DNA from: Acridotheres tristis
Taxonomy: Eukaryota; Chordata; Aves; Passeriformes; Sturnidae
Assembly (NCBI GenBank): GCA_037013685.1
Contig: CM072899.1
Coordinates: 3,279,479 to 3,343,478, forward strand
Direction: 5' to 3'
DNA: 64,000 nucleotides
Made by a program: the position numbers and the translations under genes. This document shows positions 35,325 to 51,062 of the stretch, one piece after another (position 1 is the stretch's first letter; each line of letters starts with the position of its first letter). The notes beneath the pieces are model-generated. The model did not search any database. It was given only the letters and a program-made list of their open reading frames with translations, and had not been told where the DNA came from.

Positions 35325-38300
35325 GTGTTTTCTCTTAGTTCTCTTCCCCGAAGAAAATTCTAAAAGTGGGATTTCCCGGGCTGGAAATGGTATTAAACCA
35401 GTAGAAATTGACTCCCAGGAGTCACACAGTGGAGGGAATTGGAAGAAGCCGCTGTGACCCGTTGTTTTCCAGAGCCTGAGCTCACCTAGCATCCCGCAAT
35501 AGGGCTTCCGACAAAATGCAGGCTTCGGGATTAACTATGACGCAACTCGGACACCTCGCCAGCTATTTCAGGATCTGCAGCCATCATCTATGTAACATCC
35601 ACATCCAAATACAAGACATCTGCTGTGGACTTGTGATTTCTTTCCCAGAGTCACACAGAGTTCTTTAATTAAGAAGGGAAAAATTAACTTGATTTCAACC
35701 CCCTCAAAGTTAGACCATTTATAAAATGACCAGAATCAAAAGCCAGAGCTACAACAATCCCCAAGTTTTAATTGGAATGAGGCTCCCCAGCAAGGGAAGC
35801 CCTGGAAGCCAATTATCTTTTAAATTAAGACATTCAGAGTCCTCCCAGTGACCTGGAATGTGCTACCACAGACACAGCAGTATTAAACTGTTCAAAACTG
35901 TCAGACCTCTGTATTCACACCTTTGGTAATGTTGAGGCTCTAAAAGCTATGTAAAGGAAATAAAACTTCATGTTAGAGGATTTTTTTTTTTTCTTTTTAA
36001 CCTTCTTAGCAATCCAGGGCAGAACCCATCCTGTTTTCCTAACTCAAACCAGAAAGTACTTCAATACTAAATGAACTGTTCTAACTTCAGGCAATACTGG
36101 GTGTGTGCTGGTCAAAATCTTAGGACCACTACTAAAATAAATTGGGGGTTCACAATCATATCGAGATTCAGGACAGTTGTGTCTCCCCCTTTTCCTGCAG
36201 CTCTTTGCCATGGCATTCTGGAGGCTTTCTGCTCCACCTCCGTTGCTGGTGGCAGGAGAGCCCTGCACACAGTCCTGCTGTCAGAAACCATCCCACCCAA
36301 TCCCTGCCTCCTCATCTTTGATCTCCTTCATTCTCACACCACCCCTTCTTCGTGGCCAGTGCTGACAATGTTGGCTTTGCATCATTTAGCTCTGTACAGA
36401 GCAGGGAGCTGCTGTAACCCTGAGAGCTGCTCCTTAGCTGCAAATGTTCGTGGCACATATTTTCAGCAATACTTTCTATCAGATTTATGGCTCCAGCTGG
36501 CCCAGAGCCCTGTGCCGGGTCCAGCCCGGTTACAAAGGGCTGTTATGCAGTTCTCTGGAGCAGCCACCAGTCTGAGGAAGGCTGGAAGGTGGAAGGTGTC
36601 GTGTCACCACAGCCACTGGGCCAGCAGTCAGTCAGTTCTGTGCCTTGCACAGCGTTTTGGGCAGCTGGCCAACACTCACAGCTCTGCTGCCCAGCTCCCA
36701 GACAAGCACAAATAGCAAACTTGCATCTTTGTGACCCAGAGAGTTTAGTGAAAGACCCGTGGTCATCACCTAGTGCAGGGGATGCTTTCCCACTTTGGGG
36801 CTGTGGCAGGCTTCCAAGTTTGGGGTTGTTTTCTCAGAGACAGTAGCACAGACTGTGCAGGAACACTCAGCAGGACCTATAAATCTGCCTAAGGATTATG
36901 TCCCTGAACACAGGGATTAGAGGTATGGCAGTGTGAAATAACCAGTTTGCTGTAATTATTTAAATTATGACCATTATTCATATTTCGTACATTCTCAAAT
37001 GTAGTAGTTTGGTCTATGCTAAACACGAGTAGGCTGAGCACCAAAAATTTGGGTTCATATCTTCTAAGTGGTGATTGCAGGACTTACTGTGGGATGTTCT
37101 GGCTCCTCTGTAGATGGAGAAAAAGGATTTTCTGACTTTTCCTGCCTGATGGCTGCTTGTTGCTGCAGATGTAGAACCAATCCAGAATAAATCAGATGAC
37201 ATGTCCTGTAGTCAAAACAGAAGAAATGCCCATGTACAGTTGTGTTTAAATGCTTAGTCAAAGAGGAAATACGATATTGAGTGACTTCAGACCATTCTTT
37301 ACTCTAATTAGACATTAATGACCATTCTTTAAAGACCCAAATTTGTGGTCCTTTGGCAGCTTTGGAGACCCAGGTCAGGATTGTCCTTAGCATAGACTTT
37401 GTGATGCTGGCTGAATCACAGCTTTGCTGTGTGTTCATCAACCATTTCTGAGGTGAGTTCTATAACACCACCACAACCATATTGAGAGAAGACATAAATA
37501 AATATATATTTTATGCACACACTCATCTGTAAGTATCTCACAATTTTTTAAGACCCTTAAGCAGGTACATGTGCCTTAAGTGACCCCAGTTGTGTTATCT
37601 ATGTGTATTATCACTGAGGGAACATGAATTTTTCTGTGTACAGTTCAAATGTTTATTCAGAGAATGACTGTTTATTCCTTGGTGGAGAGAGGAGAGCCTT
37701 ACTGAGGATGAGCTTGAGGAGGGAGTGGGAGAGAAGGTGGTGTGTCTCACTCAAAATTAGTATTTCCTTTGATCAGATACATCAATCCTGAAATATCAAA
37801 GTCTAAACAATCAAGAAGAAAACTTGTACAATTCAAACAAGGCTTAATCCTTGGTGAAACACAGCACTGTGCACACCTCTTGATAAGCTGATCTGGTCAA
37901 TCCCTTATTTACACTAAGTCCTTTGGGAAGGAAGGAGGGGAAAGGGAATCAGAAGCAGTTGAGAGCCCAGGGTGGAAACTCTTGTGCTCTCCTGGCAAGC
38001 AGAGACTCCAGCCAGACAGAGACTGGCTTTAAATGGACCAGCCAGGCAGAACCAGTTATGATGTGACATTCGGGACCTCTGTGGTGGTGGTGACACAGAT
38101 TTGAATTCTGTAAGAGGCAGATGAAGTCCTTTAAAACAAGGTGATGTGTTTTTCTCAGCCTGCCAGGCTGGTCCTTTGACCAGTGAACAAGGAGCTGAGG
38201 TGCCTCCTCTGCTGAGGACAGACCTCCTCAGCCACAGCACTACCAAAGAAATTAATCCTCACTGTCTAAAGGGAAAGGCAGTCTATTAGTGCACATTACT

Positions 38301-40691
38301 CAGCTGGGAAGTACAGTAATTTCAAGAATTATGTTTAAGAGTTCTGTTCAGCTGTGGGAATACAACATGCCAGGAACCATCAGGTCTGCTGCTGGAGCAG
38401 CTGCCGGGGCAGGGCTGGCCCCTGGCCACCACATTTCCACAGTTACCTCACTGTTTAATGACTGCTCTGCTGGAACACCAGATCTTGGAGGGGGAGAGAA
38501 AGGCAGAGCCCTGAAAAAATCATTTGCATCGTGGCTTCCTGATGAAGAGAAGGAGGAGGTTGTTGAAGGGGTGGTTGGGAGCTGAGATGTGAATGTGCAG
38601 AAGTGTCAGAGCCGGGTGCTGCTGCCTCCCCGGGCCGGGCACTTCTGCACCCATGGTGGGGCTGGAGCTCTGCAACGTGACTGCTGCCTTGGGGAGCATG
38701 GAGACTGCACAAAGCCACCAGAAAAACCTGGAAATGTCTTTAAAACCCCTGTAGACAGAAGTACTTTTTCAGACGTGCCTACAGAAAGCTGCATTAGTTG
38801 TTTCTTTTCTCTCACAGCCCGACTGATCCCACCTGCTCTAACCCTTGTTCAGCTAGGTATAAAAGTGTCAAATCAAAGCCACATAAGGAGGCTTTAATGA
38901 AAACAGGCAACTCTAATTATTGAAAGTGTCTTGAGAGCAATGTTGTAGTTGTTTTTTGATTATTCTAATTGATTTGCCTTCTAAGATAGGAATAATAGAA
39001 GGAAACAGTCGTGCTAGCATGTGCTTTTCTTTCAAATCCAGAATCATCAGTCCTTCAAAGTGGTTTCACGGGACTGGAAATTTGTTCCTTGAAATCCTGT
39101 CTGAGGTTTGGGTCTGTAGATTTGCAGGGAAATAGATTTTACTTCATTTTTCAGTCCTCTTCTGGGTACCTGGTTCCCACTGCTGCCAAGTGCAGGCAGA
39201 TTCAAATAAAATCAGAGTTTGTTCATGTTCCTCTGTATCAGGTCCAAGTCTATTTATTACTCGATCATTAGGGAAGATAATGATCAGAAGGTGGGAGCTG
39301 TAGGGCACATGTTCAGGTGGAGTTGTTGGTGCAGTTCCCCGAGGAGGAGCTCGGAGCGTGTGGTCAGTGCAGCTCTGCCAGGTCACACTGCCAGGGAATT
39401 GGGCTCCTTATCGTCCCCAAATCTGTGGGAGTAATTCACTAATCCAGGATTACTTTGACATTTTTTATGACTTTAATAGACATTAATATTTGATTGACAA
39501 CTTCAAATTGACATGTTAGAGGAAAAATGCACAAACTAAAACCATCTGCATTGAATTACAGTGTAACTGTTGCAATTTTTGTCATTAATTGGTTATGAAA
39601 ACCAGACTTGTAAGATAACTTCCTCAAACTTTTTTTTGTGTTCATAACTTTTTCACCCTTTGAATAAAACAAAGAAAATGGTTTTGGAGGTAGAAAAGTT
39701 CATCTGTATCTCTAGATGCACATACTGATCCTATTCTGATCTCTAAATGTTGTTATTCAGAGGGTTTTTCATAGTGCTCTGCTGTTGCTTGTTGTGCTGG
39801 AAGTAACTAGATTGAAACTGAAGAGAGAGCATTGTGAACTTTTAGTTGTCTTTAACAGTTCATGCACTTAATTTTGTGTCTATAAAAGTTAATAGGCCTA
39901 AGTAGCATCCCTGTGTCATAAAGGACATTTTGTAGGAGTTTGTAGTTAGAAACAAGGATAACAGAGCCTTTTCACACAGCCTCCCAAATATTACATGTCC
40001 TCCCAGTATATCTTTGTTGTATACTGTTGATCCAAAAAACTATTCACTGCAGAATTTCATATTTTGGGGGTTTAACATAATGATTTTCACTGATGGGAGA
40101 TTTCTGTTTTGCTAGTCTTAAAATGCCAGGGGAAAAAAAAATTATGCACAGCAGGTGCTGTGAATAACAATTGCCCTTCTGGGCCTGTGGCAGAATTTCT
40201 AACAGTTTTGTTTAATGCTGCTTTCTAAAAGTCTGCTGAGATTTTTTTTTTGTTTGATACTGTTTAAGTCACTTAAAGTCATGCAGTCAGCAGGAGAGAG
40301 AAGCAATGTAAGGATCCAGCCCTGAGATTCAGTCGCCTCCAAGCAGTGGAAAAGTCAAAGAGTTTGACTACTGGAAACGTGGAGTATTTTACATAACACA
40401 TCACATATGACTGGGTCAAGTAGTTGCAGGAACCAGCATTGCATATAAACCCCTTCTGTTGCTGTTAAGTGTCTCACTGTAGATCTCAATAAAAAAGACA
40501 CATAAATCTTAGGGGAGGTTCTGCTGCTGGAGCTCAGTGGGGTGGCTGGAGCAGCCACTGGGAGCTGCAAAGTTATTCCAAACATTTGTCTCCAAACTGC
40601 AAGGGGATTAAAAAAAAATAATAAAAAAAAAGGAGAAAACAACCCAACAAAAAACCTGGGTGGAAGTATTACCTGTCCTGTTTTACCCCCC

Positions 40692-40703
40692 CACACACAC
40701 ACA
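40692..40703 (+). repeat. (CA)6 repeat just upstream of the exon 2 acceptor
   Basis: Six CA units follow a seven-base C run and end 36 bases before the first base of exon 2. CA repeats in pre-mRNA are known binding sites for hnRNP L, which can enhance or silence nearby exons. The position therefore allows, but does not prove, a splicing role. Confidence 0.7.
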
Positions 40704-40739
40704 ATGTTTTCAATGTGTTTATTTATCTGTTCTTTGTAG

Positions 40740-42069
<1,330 letters not shown>

Positions 42070-42563
42070 TGAGAATACACTGCCTTTTCACACTGCAAGC
42101 TCAGGTCTTCACATGGCATGTCTGCTGGGGCTCTGGGAGAAGTGCACCGTGGTAAACACTGTCTAGAAGATGTCTCTGTGAAAATATGCTGGGCTTGATG
42201 CAGTGCTGACCTCCAGGGCTTTAGGTATAGTCCTTCCCTAAATATAGAAACCAGATTATGGATGGTATGTGCATGTCCTGACTTTCTGAGGAGCTTGCAT
42301 CTCTCTGGTATGCCACAGATAGTTCTTTTTTTAAGCTGTTGGAAACTTGGAAGTTATTTAGTTAAAACCATATGTGAAATATCTGTGGTGTAAAGCACGA
42401 CATTATTTTTTCTTGGTATTTAAGTTTTGAATGGTCAGAGAAAATTCCACTCTGTGATTTCTCCATGGTTTATCATGAACCTAAGTAACTGCTTTAATGT
42501 TGTTTGTTACATTACTTTGATTGGAGTCTGAATTTCTTCTCATTTTGCCAAAGTCTTGACCTC

Positions 42564-42594
<31 letters not shown>

Positions 42595-42597
42595 AAA
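42564..42597. repeat. (TAAA)n microsatellite
   Basis: About 8.5 perfect TAAA units in 34 bases, ending in AAAAG. Likely polymorphic. Confidence 0.93.
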
Positions 42598-45500
42598 GCT
42601 CTTCCTGTGAAGGAGATGGTTGCATGAAACTTTTCTTAAATTTGCAGCGAGCAAATTTTTTTTGGGGGGGTGCAGAGAGAGCAAGAAAAAGGTTCATTTT
42701 CATGAAACAAAATGCAGCTGCCGGTGAGTCAGTTCCCATTGTTTGGCATTCTGCAGTTAAGAAAAAGTCTTCCTCACTGTCTTATTTTTGTAGGCTGGAG
42801 AAACTTTGAGAGTCTATTGTTCAAAAAGATAAGTGCAGTGTTTGTTGCCAAGGATATCATGGAGCAGCCAGTTTCTCTAAGTAATGGAATTCCATTGCTC
42901 TTATGTTTTGCAAATGAGCAATAAACAGCTGTTAAGGATTTTCTGTTGGCAGGGGACAAAGTGTATTTGCCTTTTTCTGTACTGTTATGGCAAACTGTAT
43001 TCACAATTTAGTAAGGGTATAAAATATTAATTAAGTTTCTTCATATGGGAAAGGATGGAGCCACAGTAGCAGAACTATAAAAAGATAAGAAGCTGAGCTG
43101 TGAAATGATCCAGAGTTGCTCAAACTCATTGTGTGATGTAACATAGTTGCGAGAAGGTCTGGACAGTTTTGTGAGAACTCTGTGATTTTGTTTGAACTGA
43201 AAGGTTTCCCATAAGCCTGAATTTCCCCACAGCCTCCTTGGAAAGCTGACATCCGTTTCTGAAGCAATGCACGGTCACATAAACCAAACAACCACATGAA
43301 AACCAAAACTCTGGGAGGTGAAATACCCCAAGGTTAGGGCATGTCCTGGTCTCTGGTTCGGGCTCTGTGAGCACTGTCACAGCTGGGGAAGTGACCCTGG
43401 CTCACAGTGCAGGGACAAGGCCAGCCAGCCTCCATGGGCACCATCTCCTCCTTTCTGAGTTTATTTTTGCTCCCCGAGCTCGGTGTTGGTCCAGGCTCTG
43501 TCCAGAGGAGGGACAGAGGGGACAGACTGGGTGAGCCTTCCTGCCCTGTCCCCTCCCTGAGCAGAGCCACGCCTGTGCCAGCAGTGTTTGTGCAGAGCGT
43601 TTTGCACAGCTCAAGCTGCATTTTCAAAGAGACAAGCCCAGAACAAAGACATTAGGGCGATTTGTTGGATTAATAACAGCCAAGGGTAGCAGGAACCCAC
43701 GTGTTGACACGGGGCTGACATGTGTTGACAGCTCTTGTTGTGCTGACCACAAACTCATTGTCATATTCACTCTTCTTACCTCTAAATATACACAAAATGC
43801 TGATGAAAATGGAGCCCATTGTTTCCCAAGGTTTGGCTTTGGGTGCCTCCAGATCAGCATCTCACTCTGGATCAGGAGTGTCCTGTGGAAACCTTGAGTG
43901 GTGCCCAGCTAATGTGGTTTGATTCCCATTGTGGAGCAGTCTCCAAGAGTGTTAAGTGAATTCTTTTTTAGATAAATTTATTTGTTTCATGCAGCCCAGC
44001 CACTACAGGCGTCCAGTTCACAGCACTAGACTGGAGTGCTCTAAAGGAGAGCCCTCAAAATGCAGATACTGTGGACACCAGCTCCTGAGAGCAGCTGTTT
44101 CATCCTGTGTTCTCTGCAGTTTATATTTAGCACATTTTATCTAACTTTGCTCTGGATAAGGAAAAAGGGGATACCTCCTGCATCAAGGCATCTAAGTGAG
44201 CTTTTTCATCCTAATGCCTGATTATTTTAGATAATTGAAATACCTGTAAGCTATCTAGATGAGAATTTGTAATGGCCAGTGGTGGTGTCCTTGTAGAGGC
44301 AAGTTTTTTTATAACCTTCGCACTGTCAAAGTTTTGATTTGGGAGTTTGACTCAAAAATGAGTTACAGATGTAGCTGTAACTAGGAGGACACAGCTGGAG
44401 AACTTGGCACAGAGCAGAGCATCCTTGCAGGTCACATTTGCTTTCAAAAGCATAAAAATGGTGAGGAAAGAGGGCAACTTACTTCTCTAGAACTGAATTT
44501 AGTTCTTTAGAACTTAACTTGTTTATTCAATATTTAGGTTTTATGTATCATCAGCGTGATTCTAAATAGACTCTTCCACAAAGAATTCTTATTCCAATAT
44601 CAGATGCTGAGCATAACGTCTCCCTAATTAATTCCAGCATCCATCACAGAGAATTTACAATGAAGTGAAACATGAATCATTCGATTTCCTTTTGGAAAAT
44701 GTTTCTTTGCTGCAGATCTTCTGGTGGATGTGTTTTGGAGCACATGTAAAATAAGAGCGTCACTTCTCGTTTTCAGAACTGCCACAACATTGCTAATTAC
44801 TGAGCAGGGATTAGGCAGAGTGAAATACAGACACATCCAGGGTGCTGCTCAGGACTGACAGCAGAAGCATTTTTTATTGCTCTTTGCTTGCAAATTCTAT
44901 CCCCTGACAATTTGATCCAGAGATAGCCTTGGAATTATGTCAGAGATAATTTTTAAACATATTTTCCTTATGTAATTTGGATTTCCTGTTCGACATTTTT
45001 CGGGAGGTTAAATGCAAAGTTAATCAGGTTTATGAATTGACTTGAATTTTCTTTAAAAGCAATTTTTTGGCCCTTCTCATGTCACTGAAATAAGTAATGG
45101 CACTGTGAAGTCTGTGTTGCTACTGCTAAATGACAAAAATCAAGATGAATGTTGCATGGTCTGTACTACTCAGTCATCAGAGCAGCATGTGACAAATACA
45201 GAGAAATAGCCTTTTTCTTGTATTTTGTTTTACAGAATCTGTTGAATAATGATCTTTAGTGCTTACATAGGACTGTGAAGATTATGTTGTGGCTGTTAAC
45301 TGCTCAGTAATTTCCCCTCACTGTTTAATAAGATCCTTACTCTGTAAATGGGTAATCTGAGGCACAGAGGGAAAGAAGTTCTAGAAGTTCTTGCCAGATT
45401 AAAGATTTGGATTTTGGTGGTTCTGTGACTTCTCTATGTAAACCAAAGCTTCTTACCTGTATCTGTTCTCAGATCTTTCACAAGGACTTTAAGAGTGAGG

Positions 45501-48500
45501 AAGTCACGATTTTAGGAGATTTCCTCTGCTTTGACTACCCATTTTTCATGCAGTTCTGTATTTGTACATGCAAAGCCAGCAGCTGATTTCAGCTGGTGAT
45601 TTACTGAGGTATTGTTAAGATGTTCCATAGCAAATTGCCACGTTAAAAACATGCTGAAACTATTGATTTTTTTCTGCAAAGGAATTACTGTTCTCATAGA
45701 TTTCATTTTTGTCAGGGTAACAAAATGGTCCTAATTTCCTCTCTCAACAGAAGTTGGTTCAGGTCCCAGCCCTGAATGCCTCTATGCAGCTGCTTGGCAT
45801 TTCTTAAGACAAAAATCATATTTTCAGAGCTTTTATTTTTAAGCACATCAGCCCTGAAAGATTATAAATTAAATCTGGCATTCTCTTCTCGCTAACTGGT
45901 AAACTTGTTTGTTTAGCTCTGGGGCTGCTTGGGAAGAAGGAAGCTTTTGAAAAGGCTGAGTGCTCAGCACCTTGAGAAGTTTGCAGCACAATTAGGGTAC
46001 TGTTGAGGCAGTATAAACTGTCACAGCTCTGCTGAAACCTGCAGGATTTATTCCATCTGGGACTCGCCCGGTGTTTCATGCTGCTCACAGGAAGGATCAT
46101 TAGTTTAGGAGTTGAGAACACGTCTTAGTTCATTTGATTGATTTTCCCCAAAGCACACTCATGTGCTACAAATTACAGGCTGCTTTTCCAGGACGTGCAT
46201 TTCTTCACAGATTACACACGAGAACAATGAAACTTTTTAGCAAATCTTGTGGATGTACAAACAAAATTTCCCTGTTTGCCCTGTAGTAAGTGTGGTGTTT
46301 TGGCAGAGCCACTTTCTGCTCGCAGGAGGGGGTTAGGTGGATTTCAGGGAGATTAATTTGGTAGCTGTGTTCACAGCACAGCCTCTGAAAAGTCACATCA
46401 GCACAGAGAAATCCACCAGCCACGGGGGAACGGCAGGAAAGGACACTCTGGCAGGAGCATGGGGAACCTTTCCCTGCCAGTGACACAGAGTGAGGCAAGG
46501 ATGGCTTTAAAGCTGAGTGAATGAATAAAAGAAGAGGCATTCCTCGTGGTCTGCTGCTGCGTGCTGGTCTCGTTTTTCCAGCACACTGAGCCTGTGGCTG
46601 AAAGGGCTCAGTGTATTATTGCCCTGCTCACCTACCACCACTCACAGGCAGCCCCCACAAATCACCACTCCATAAAATTCCAGTCTGAACACCGCCTTCC
46701 ATTTCTGATCTGCTGGTGAGCACTGTTTAAAAGGATGCCAGCTCCAGCAGGATAATCCTGCAGCTCCATGCTCGGTGCCAGCTGAGCTCTGACAAGGACA
46801 TGGACTAAACAGCATTGTCATGAATGGAAAATCCAGCTCTGCCAGCAAGATTTACTGCGCAGCCCCGTACGCTCAGGAATTAATTTTCTAGAAGAAAACA
46901 TTTTCAGACAGTGACTTAAAATTGGCCGTGCAGCTCCTGCCGGGACACGAGAGCGTTTGTGGGGAGAGCACGGCGGGGCAGCGAGTGCGGCTCCAGCAGA
47001 GTCAGCTCTTTTTGGAGTTTATGCCTCCAGAAAACTTTCCAAAGCCTTTGTCCATATCTGTTAATGGTGTCTCACAAAGCTGCCTGTGCTAAAACATAGA
47101 TCCCACAGCTTGGTGGAAAGGGAGGAATAATAACCCGAAGAGGAAAATGTAAATGAAAACAGGCGGCCTTGGTTATCGCTGCGTTGTTTTTTTTTTCCTC
47201 TCATAAATTTATTTCTCTGATTTCATAGAGAGCACTGCAGGCTGAGCTGTGGCAGGGAGGTGGGGAAAGCAGGGGGATGAGCCAGAGAATGAACCAAAGA
47301 GGTACAACGGGATTTCTACACTAAATACTGTAATATTGTTCTTCCCGCAAACAAAACCAGAAAAATAAATTGGATGGAAAGAAAATATAAGTGTTGCAAA
47401 TAAAAAACGCAATGTTGTTTCAAATATTATGGGCCAACACTCTCTGACCTGCAGGTTGCAGAGCTCAGGTTATAAGAACATTTTGTGCTGCAACTTTTGA
47501 AAAGGTCTTGTGTGGGTTCCTCCTAAATTTCCACACCATCTTATTATTTCTTCTTTTTAATAGAAGTCCACATCATGCTGACCCTAAGAATAATGTGGGC
47601 ATTTTGAGTCTGTGGAAGCTTAGAATATTGTTCTCAAGGGTGTGTTGAATGAATAAGAGGTAATTAAATTATATAAAAAAAAAAAGCTCTCTTAAACTCA
47701 GGAATAGATCCCTTATGTGTAACACAAATTAATGGGATTATGGTCTGGAGTCCTTTCTCCCCTGCACTTCCCTCTACTCTTGCTTTCCTTGCTCACACAG
47801 TCTGCTTGAAAACAACCATTTCTTTAGCCAGCATGAAATCTCTCCCATAAAACCTTCAGTGCTCTCAAAATGGGAACCATGACAACTGTGCACAAACCAG
47901 GACAAGAATTGCCACTGCTGGAACTGGGAGGAATGTCTTTTCTGGGATGGAGCATCCACAGTCCTTGCAGGAAAGCTAAATAATGTTGCTGGTGTTTGTG
48001 TTGGAATTGCAGTTAAACAGGAAATAGCTCTTGAGAAAAAGGAGAGTCAATTATGAGGAATTTGCTTTCCAGGTTGGATCCTTTCGCCTCGAACTTTTTG
48101 TTACTGTAAGGTTGGAAAAATTGGGAGAAAAGTCCTGCTGACACAATGCTTTAAAACACAGTGAAAGACACAGATTATTTAGCAAATGTTGCTTCTCGTT
48201 GGTGTGGTTAACTTGTTTGGGACCACAAGGAACAAGATTGGAGAGGAAATGCAAACTGCCCTGATGATTTCCAGTCAAATCTCACATGAAGTCAGGGACT
48301 CACTCCCCTGACTCCTGTGGTGCTGATCCCAGAGCTCATGAATTCCTTCCTCCACCCTCCCTCAGCTGTGTTTACCATTTTCTGCCGAACCAATCCTTGC
48401 TAATGGCCTGGATAATCCAGATGTGGGTGGGTGTGAGGCAGAGAGAGGCTGTCCCAAGGCTGCTGTGGCACCCGTGCACAACTCCTTGCTTGGGACCTGG

Positions 48501-50762
48501 GACAGTTTGTGATGAATTCAAAATACAAAGCAGCCGATAAAGCTCGAATTTGGGGTTAGGAATTAGTACTCTCTCAAACAAGTGAAAAATAGCTGGGTCA
48601 TCCTCTCTAGCTCATCAGAGACAAACGTGTCAGACTCCAACAAATGTTGAGCCATTTTAAAGGATGTTCATAGAGCATATACCAATGGGACAATTTAATC
48701 TTTTCATTTATGGTACAATTCTTTGCACTTTAAATCATCTTGTCAGTTTTCCACATTTCAAGCCAAACCATTATGATTAACTGTTAGGTTTTATTTTTAG
48801 ATTTTTGAATCTTTTTAGAGAAAACACACAGAATGTCCTATCAACTATTTTCACACATTTGGTATCATAATTGGGCAATCAGGCACAATTATCCTTAATT
48901 TAGTACATATGTGGCACATTACCATGCCAATTGGGTTAAAGATGTGCATGAACTAAGTGCAAATTAACTGACAAAGGGAGCAAGCTCAGACCAGCAGCTA
49001 TCAAAAGGCACTTGAGTCACATTTGCATAACTCCTCATTTGGAATTAAAAACGGAATTTGTTCAGCAAACGTGAAAAATGCCAAGTGTGGGAGAATGACC
49101 AAATCTTCCTGGGGATCCCAAATCCTGATCCTGCAGCTGAACCCTGGTTAATTCGGGTGGAGGGAGTTTTCTGCAGAACAAGAGCATGGTGCTGTTCTAG
49201 TGAAAAGCACAAAAAGTCTCTCCTGCCTAGTGGTTTTCGTCGTTTTAATGACAAATAAGGTGTTTAGTAGTAAACAAAATCTTTTCCAGTACTGGGCGTG
49301 GGGGTTTTTGTTTGTTTTATCAAAGGTGCCAAATGTGAGGGTATGGTAGGACAAGAAACACTCCGGACAGGAAAAGCTGGAAAAGGAGAGTGCTCAATAG
49401 AAGTTTATCAAATGTACTCTAGCAAATTGTATGGCAGTTATGGCTTTAGAGTCACATTCTCCTTCGTACATGAGACGTTTTCCTTTGCTTAATTAGTTAA
49501 TTCTTTACACTATGAAAAATTATCCGAAATTTACTGCAGTTTTGGGCTTTAGACATTGAGAAGTGACAACTTATCAACATTGGGAATTTAGTTCCAGCAT
49601 TGTTGACTGCTGCTTTACTTTCTGTATGTTTTGATAAATTTCAAAACAATGTAACCTGACTACTTTATGTTCCGCTGCAAAGTGCAACTACAGGACTTGT
49701 AAAGGTTTTAGGCTCTCATAAATACAAATGGGACTGGGCTGACAATAATAGCAGTTGAAAAATTTTGCTTCACCACTGAGGCTTTTAAATGAAAGCAGTA
49801 TTTTATTATGCATTTTTAGCATCCAAAGTGAATTTGTGTTAACTTTCATATAAAGGTGTGCCGTCTTAAAAGAAGCTTCTATCTGTGAAGTCTTACATCT
49901 GTAAAGAGAATTTACCTCTGAAAGGGGCGTGTGGGGGAATTTTACATCCAGAAAGGAGAGCTGAGCCTTTGGGGGGTGAAGGAGGAGTGGTACAGAAGGG
50001 CTGAGCAGGAAATGGTGGAGACACATCCCATCCCTGTGTGCATGACAAGGAACGTCCCTTTTGTGAGGGACCAGGGGATTCCTACTCCCAAAGACTGCAA
50101 AATGTCTTATCTCCAGCTTCAATTGTGCATTAAATGTGCTTCAGCTGTGTGGAGCAGGTGGAAAAAGAGGCAGAGTATGGAAAACAGTATCTTTTGTTAG
50201 TGCAAGCCCCTTGTCCACAGTCTAATTGAGCCTGGTGTTAAAACACTCTTTAAAATAAAAAAATCACTAATTTATAGATGCCTTATTGTAGGGTTGGATC
50301 TGTGGATCTCAGGGACAGCATCCCTGCAGTCTTTCTACCCTTCCCCAGAATTCCTGGCACAGTTCTCATCCACATCCCCAGAGGAGTATCCACAGCTCCA
50401 TTATCTGCTCCATTTAACAGCAGTACAAAATTAATCCTGTTTGGACAGAGATTAGATGGCTTATGAAGAGCTGTGTCTGGTCTCTTCAGTGTGGTGAATT
50501 TTATCTTGTAAGGTTTGCATTTAATCTTTATTACTTTTTGCCATCATCCACATGGCTTTAAAGGGCAGGAAAGTTTGCAAAGCTTGGAGCAGGTTTGGGG
50601 ATGGAGCCTGGCTCAGGATCCAGTTTAATTCCTGCACAGATTTTCAAAGACAGGAGCCACAGGTGCTCAGTCCTGGAAAATACCACAAGACTGTTGGAAG
50701 TACTGGAATCCCATCTCCAATTATCAAACAGATAAAATCACTGGATTTTTCCAAGGATTGTG

Positions 50763-50856
50763 GCATGGCTGAGGTTGGAGAGGATTTTTGGGGAGCAGCT
50801 AATCCAACCCCAGATTCCAGCAGGGTCAGCCAGAGCCTGGACCCAGGGCCACGAGT
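50763..50856 (-). mobile_element. CR1 LINE 3' fragment, heavily diverged
   Basis: The + strand contains, in order, GAGGTTGGAGAGGATTTTTG, CTAATCCAACCCCAGATTCC, AGCAGGGTCAGCCAGAGC and CCAGGGCCACGAG. This follows the reverse complement of another CR1 subfamily tail (typical order: 'GGAGAGGACC..., TCCAACCCC..., CAGCAGGGTCA..., CCAGG-CCACG'). The 5' part is missing and the copy has many substitutions. It lies antisense in PDZRN3 intron 3. The flanks are unclear, so the ends are approximate. Confidence 0.7.
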
Positions 50857-51044
50857 CTGCCTTGGGTGAATAAAAGCTCACACACATTCTGCACTGAATA
50901 GTCCTTTGGGCTGAGCAGGAACCTGAGCTGAGAACTGGTAAATATTTTACATCTGCTTGATTGATTGGATGAATATGAGAAAGAAACCAGCAACAGGAAG
51001 GGAGAGTGAAAATGTTTCCTGAATCATTTGAAGGTGGGGGGAGG

Positions 51045-51062
51045 AAAAAAAAAAAAAAAAAA
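51045..51062. repeat. Poly-A tract (18 bases)
   Basis: An 18-base A run preceded by GGTGGGGGGAGG. No retroelement body was recognised beside it; the CR1 remnant lies about 190 bases to the left. Confidence 0.88.

Larger units (their letters stand above)
34957..40739 (+). other. PDZRN3: PDZRN3 intron 1 (5,783 bp)
   Basis: Donor GTAAGG at 34957 and acceptor TTCTTTGTAG ending at 40739. It contains the 114-bp tandem duplication at 35107-35324, an A-rich stretch at about 40609-40631, and a C-run/CA repeat close to the acceptor. Open frames inside (for example 214 codons at 36071-36715) show no domain and no splice logic, and are taken as chance. Confidence 0.85.
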
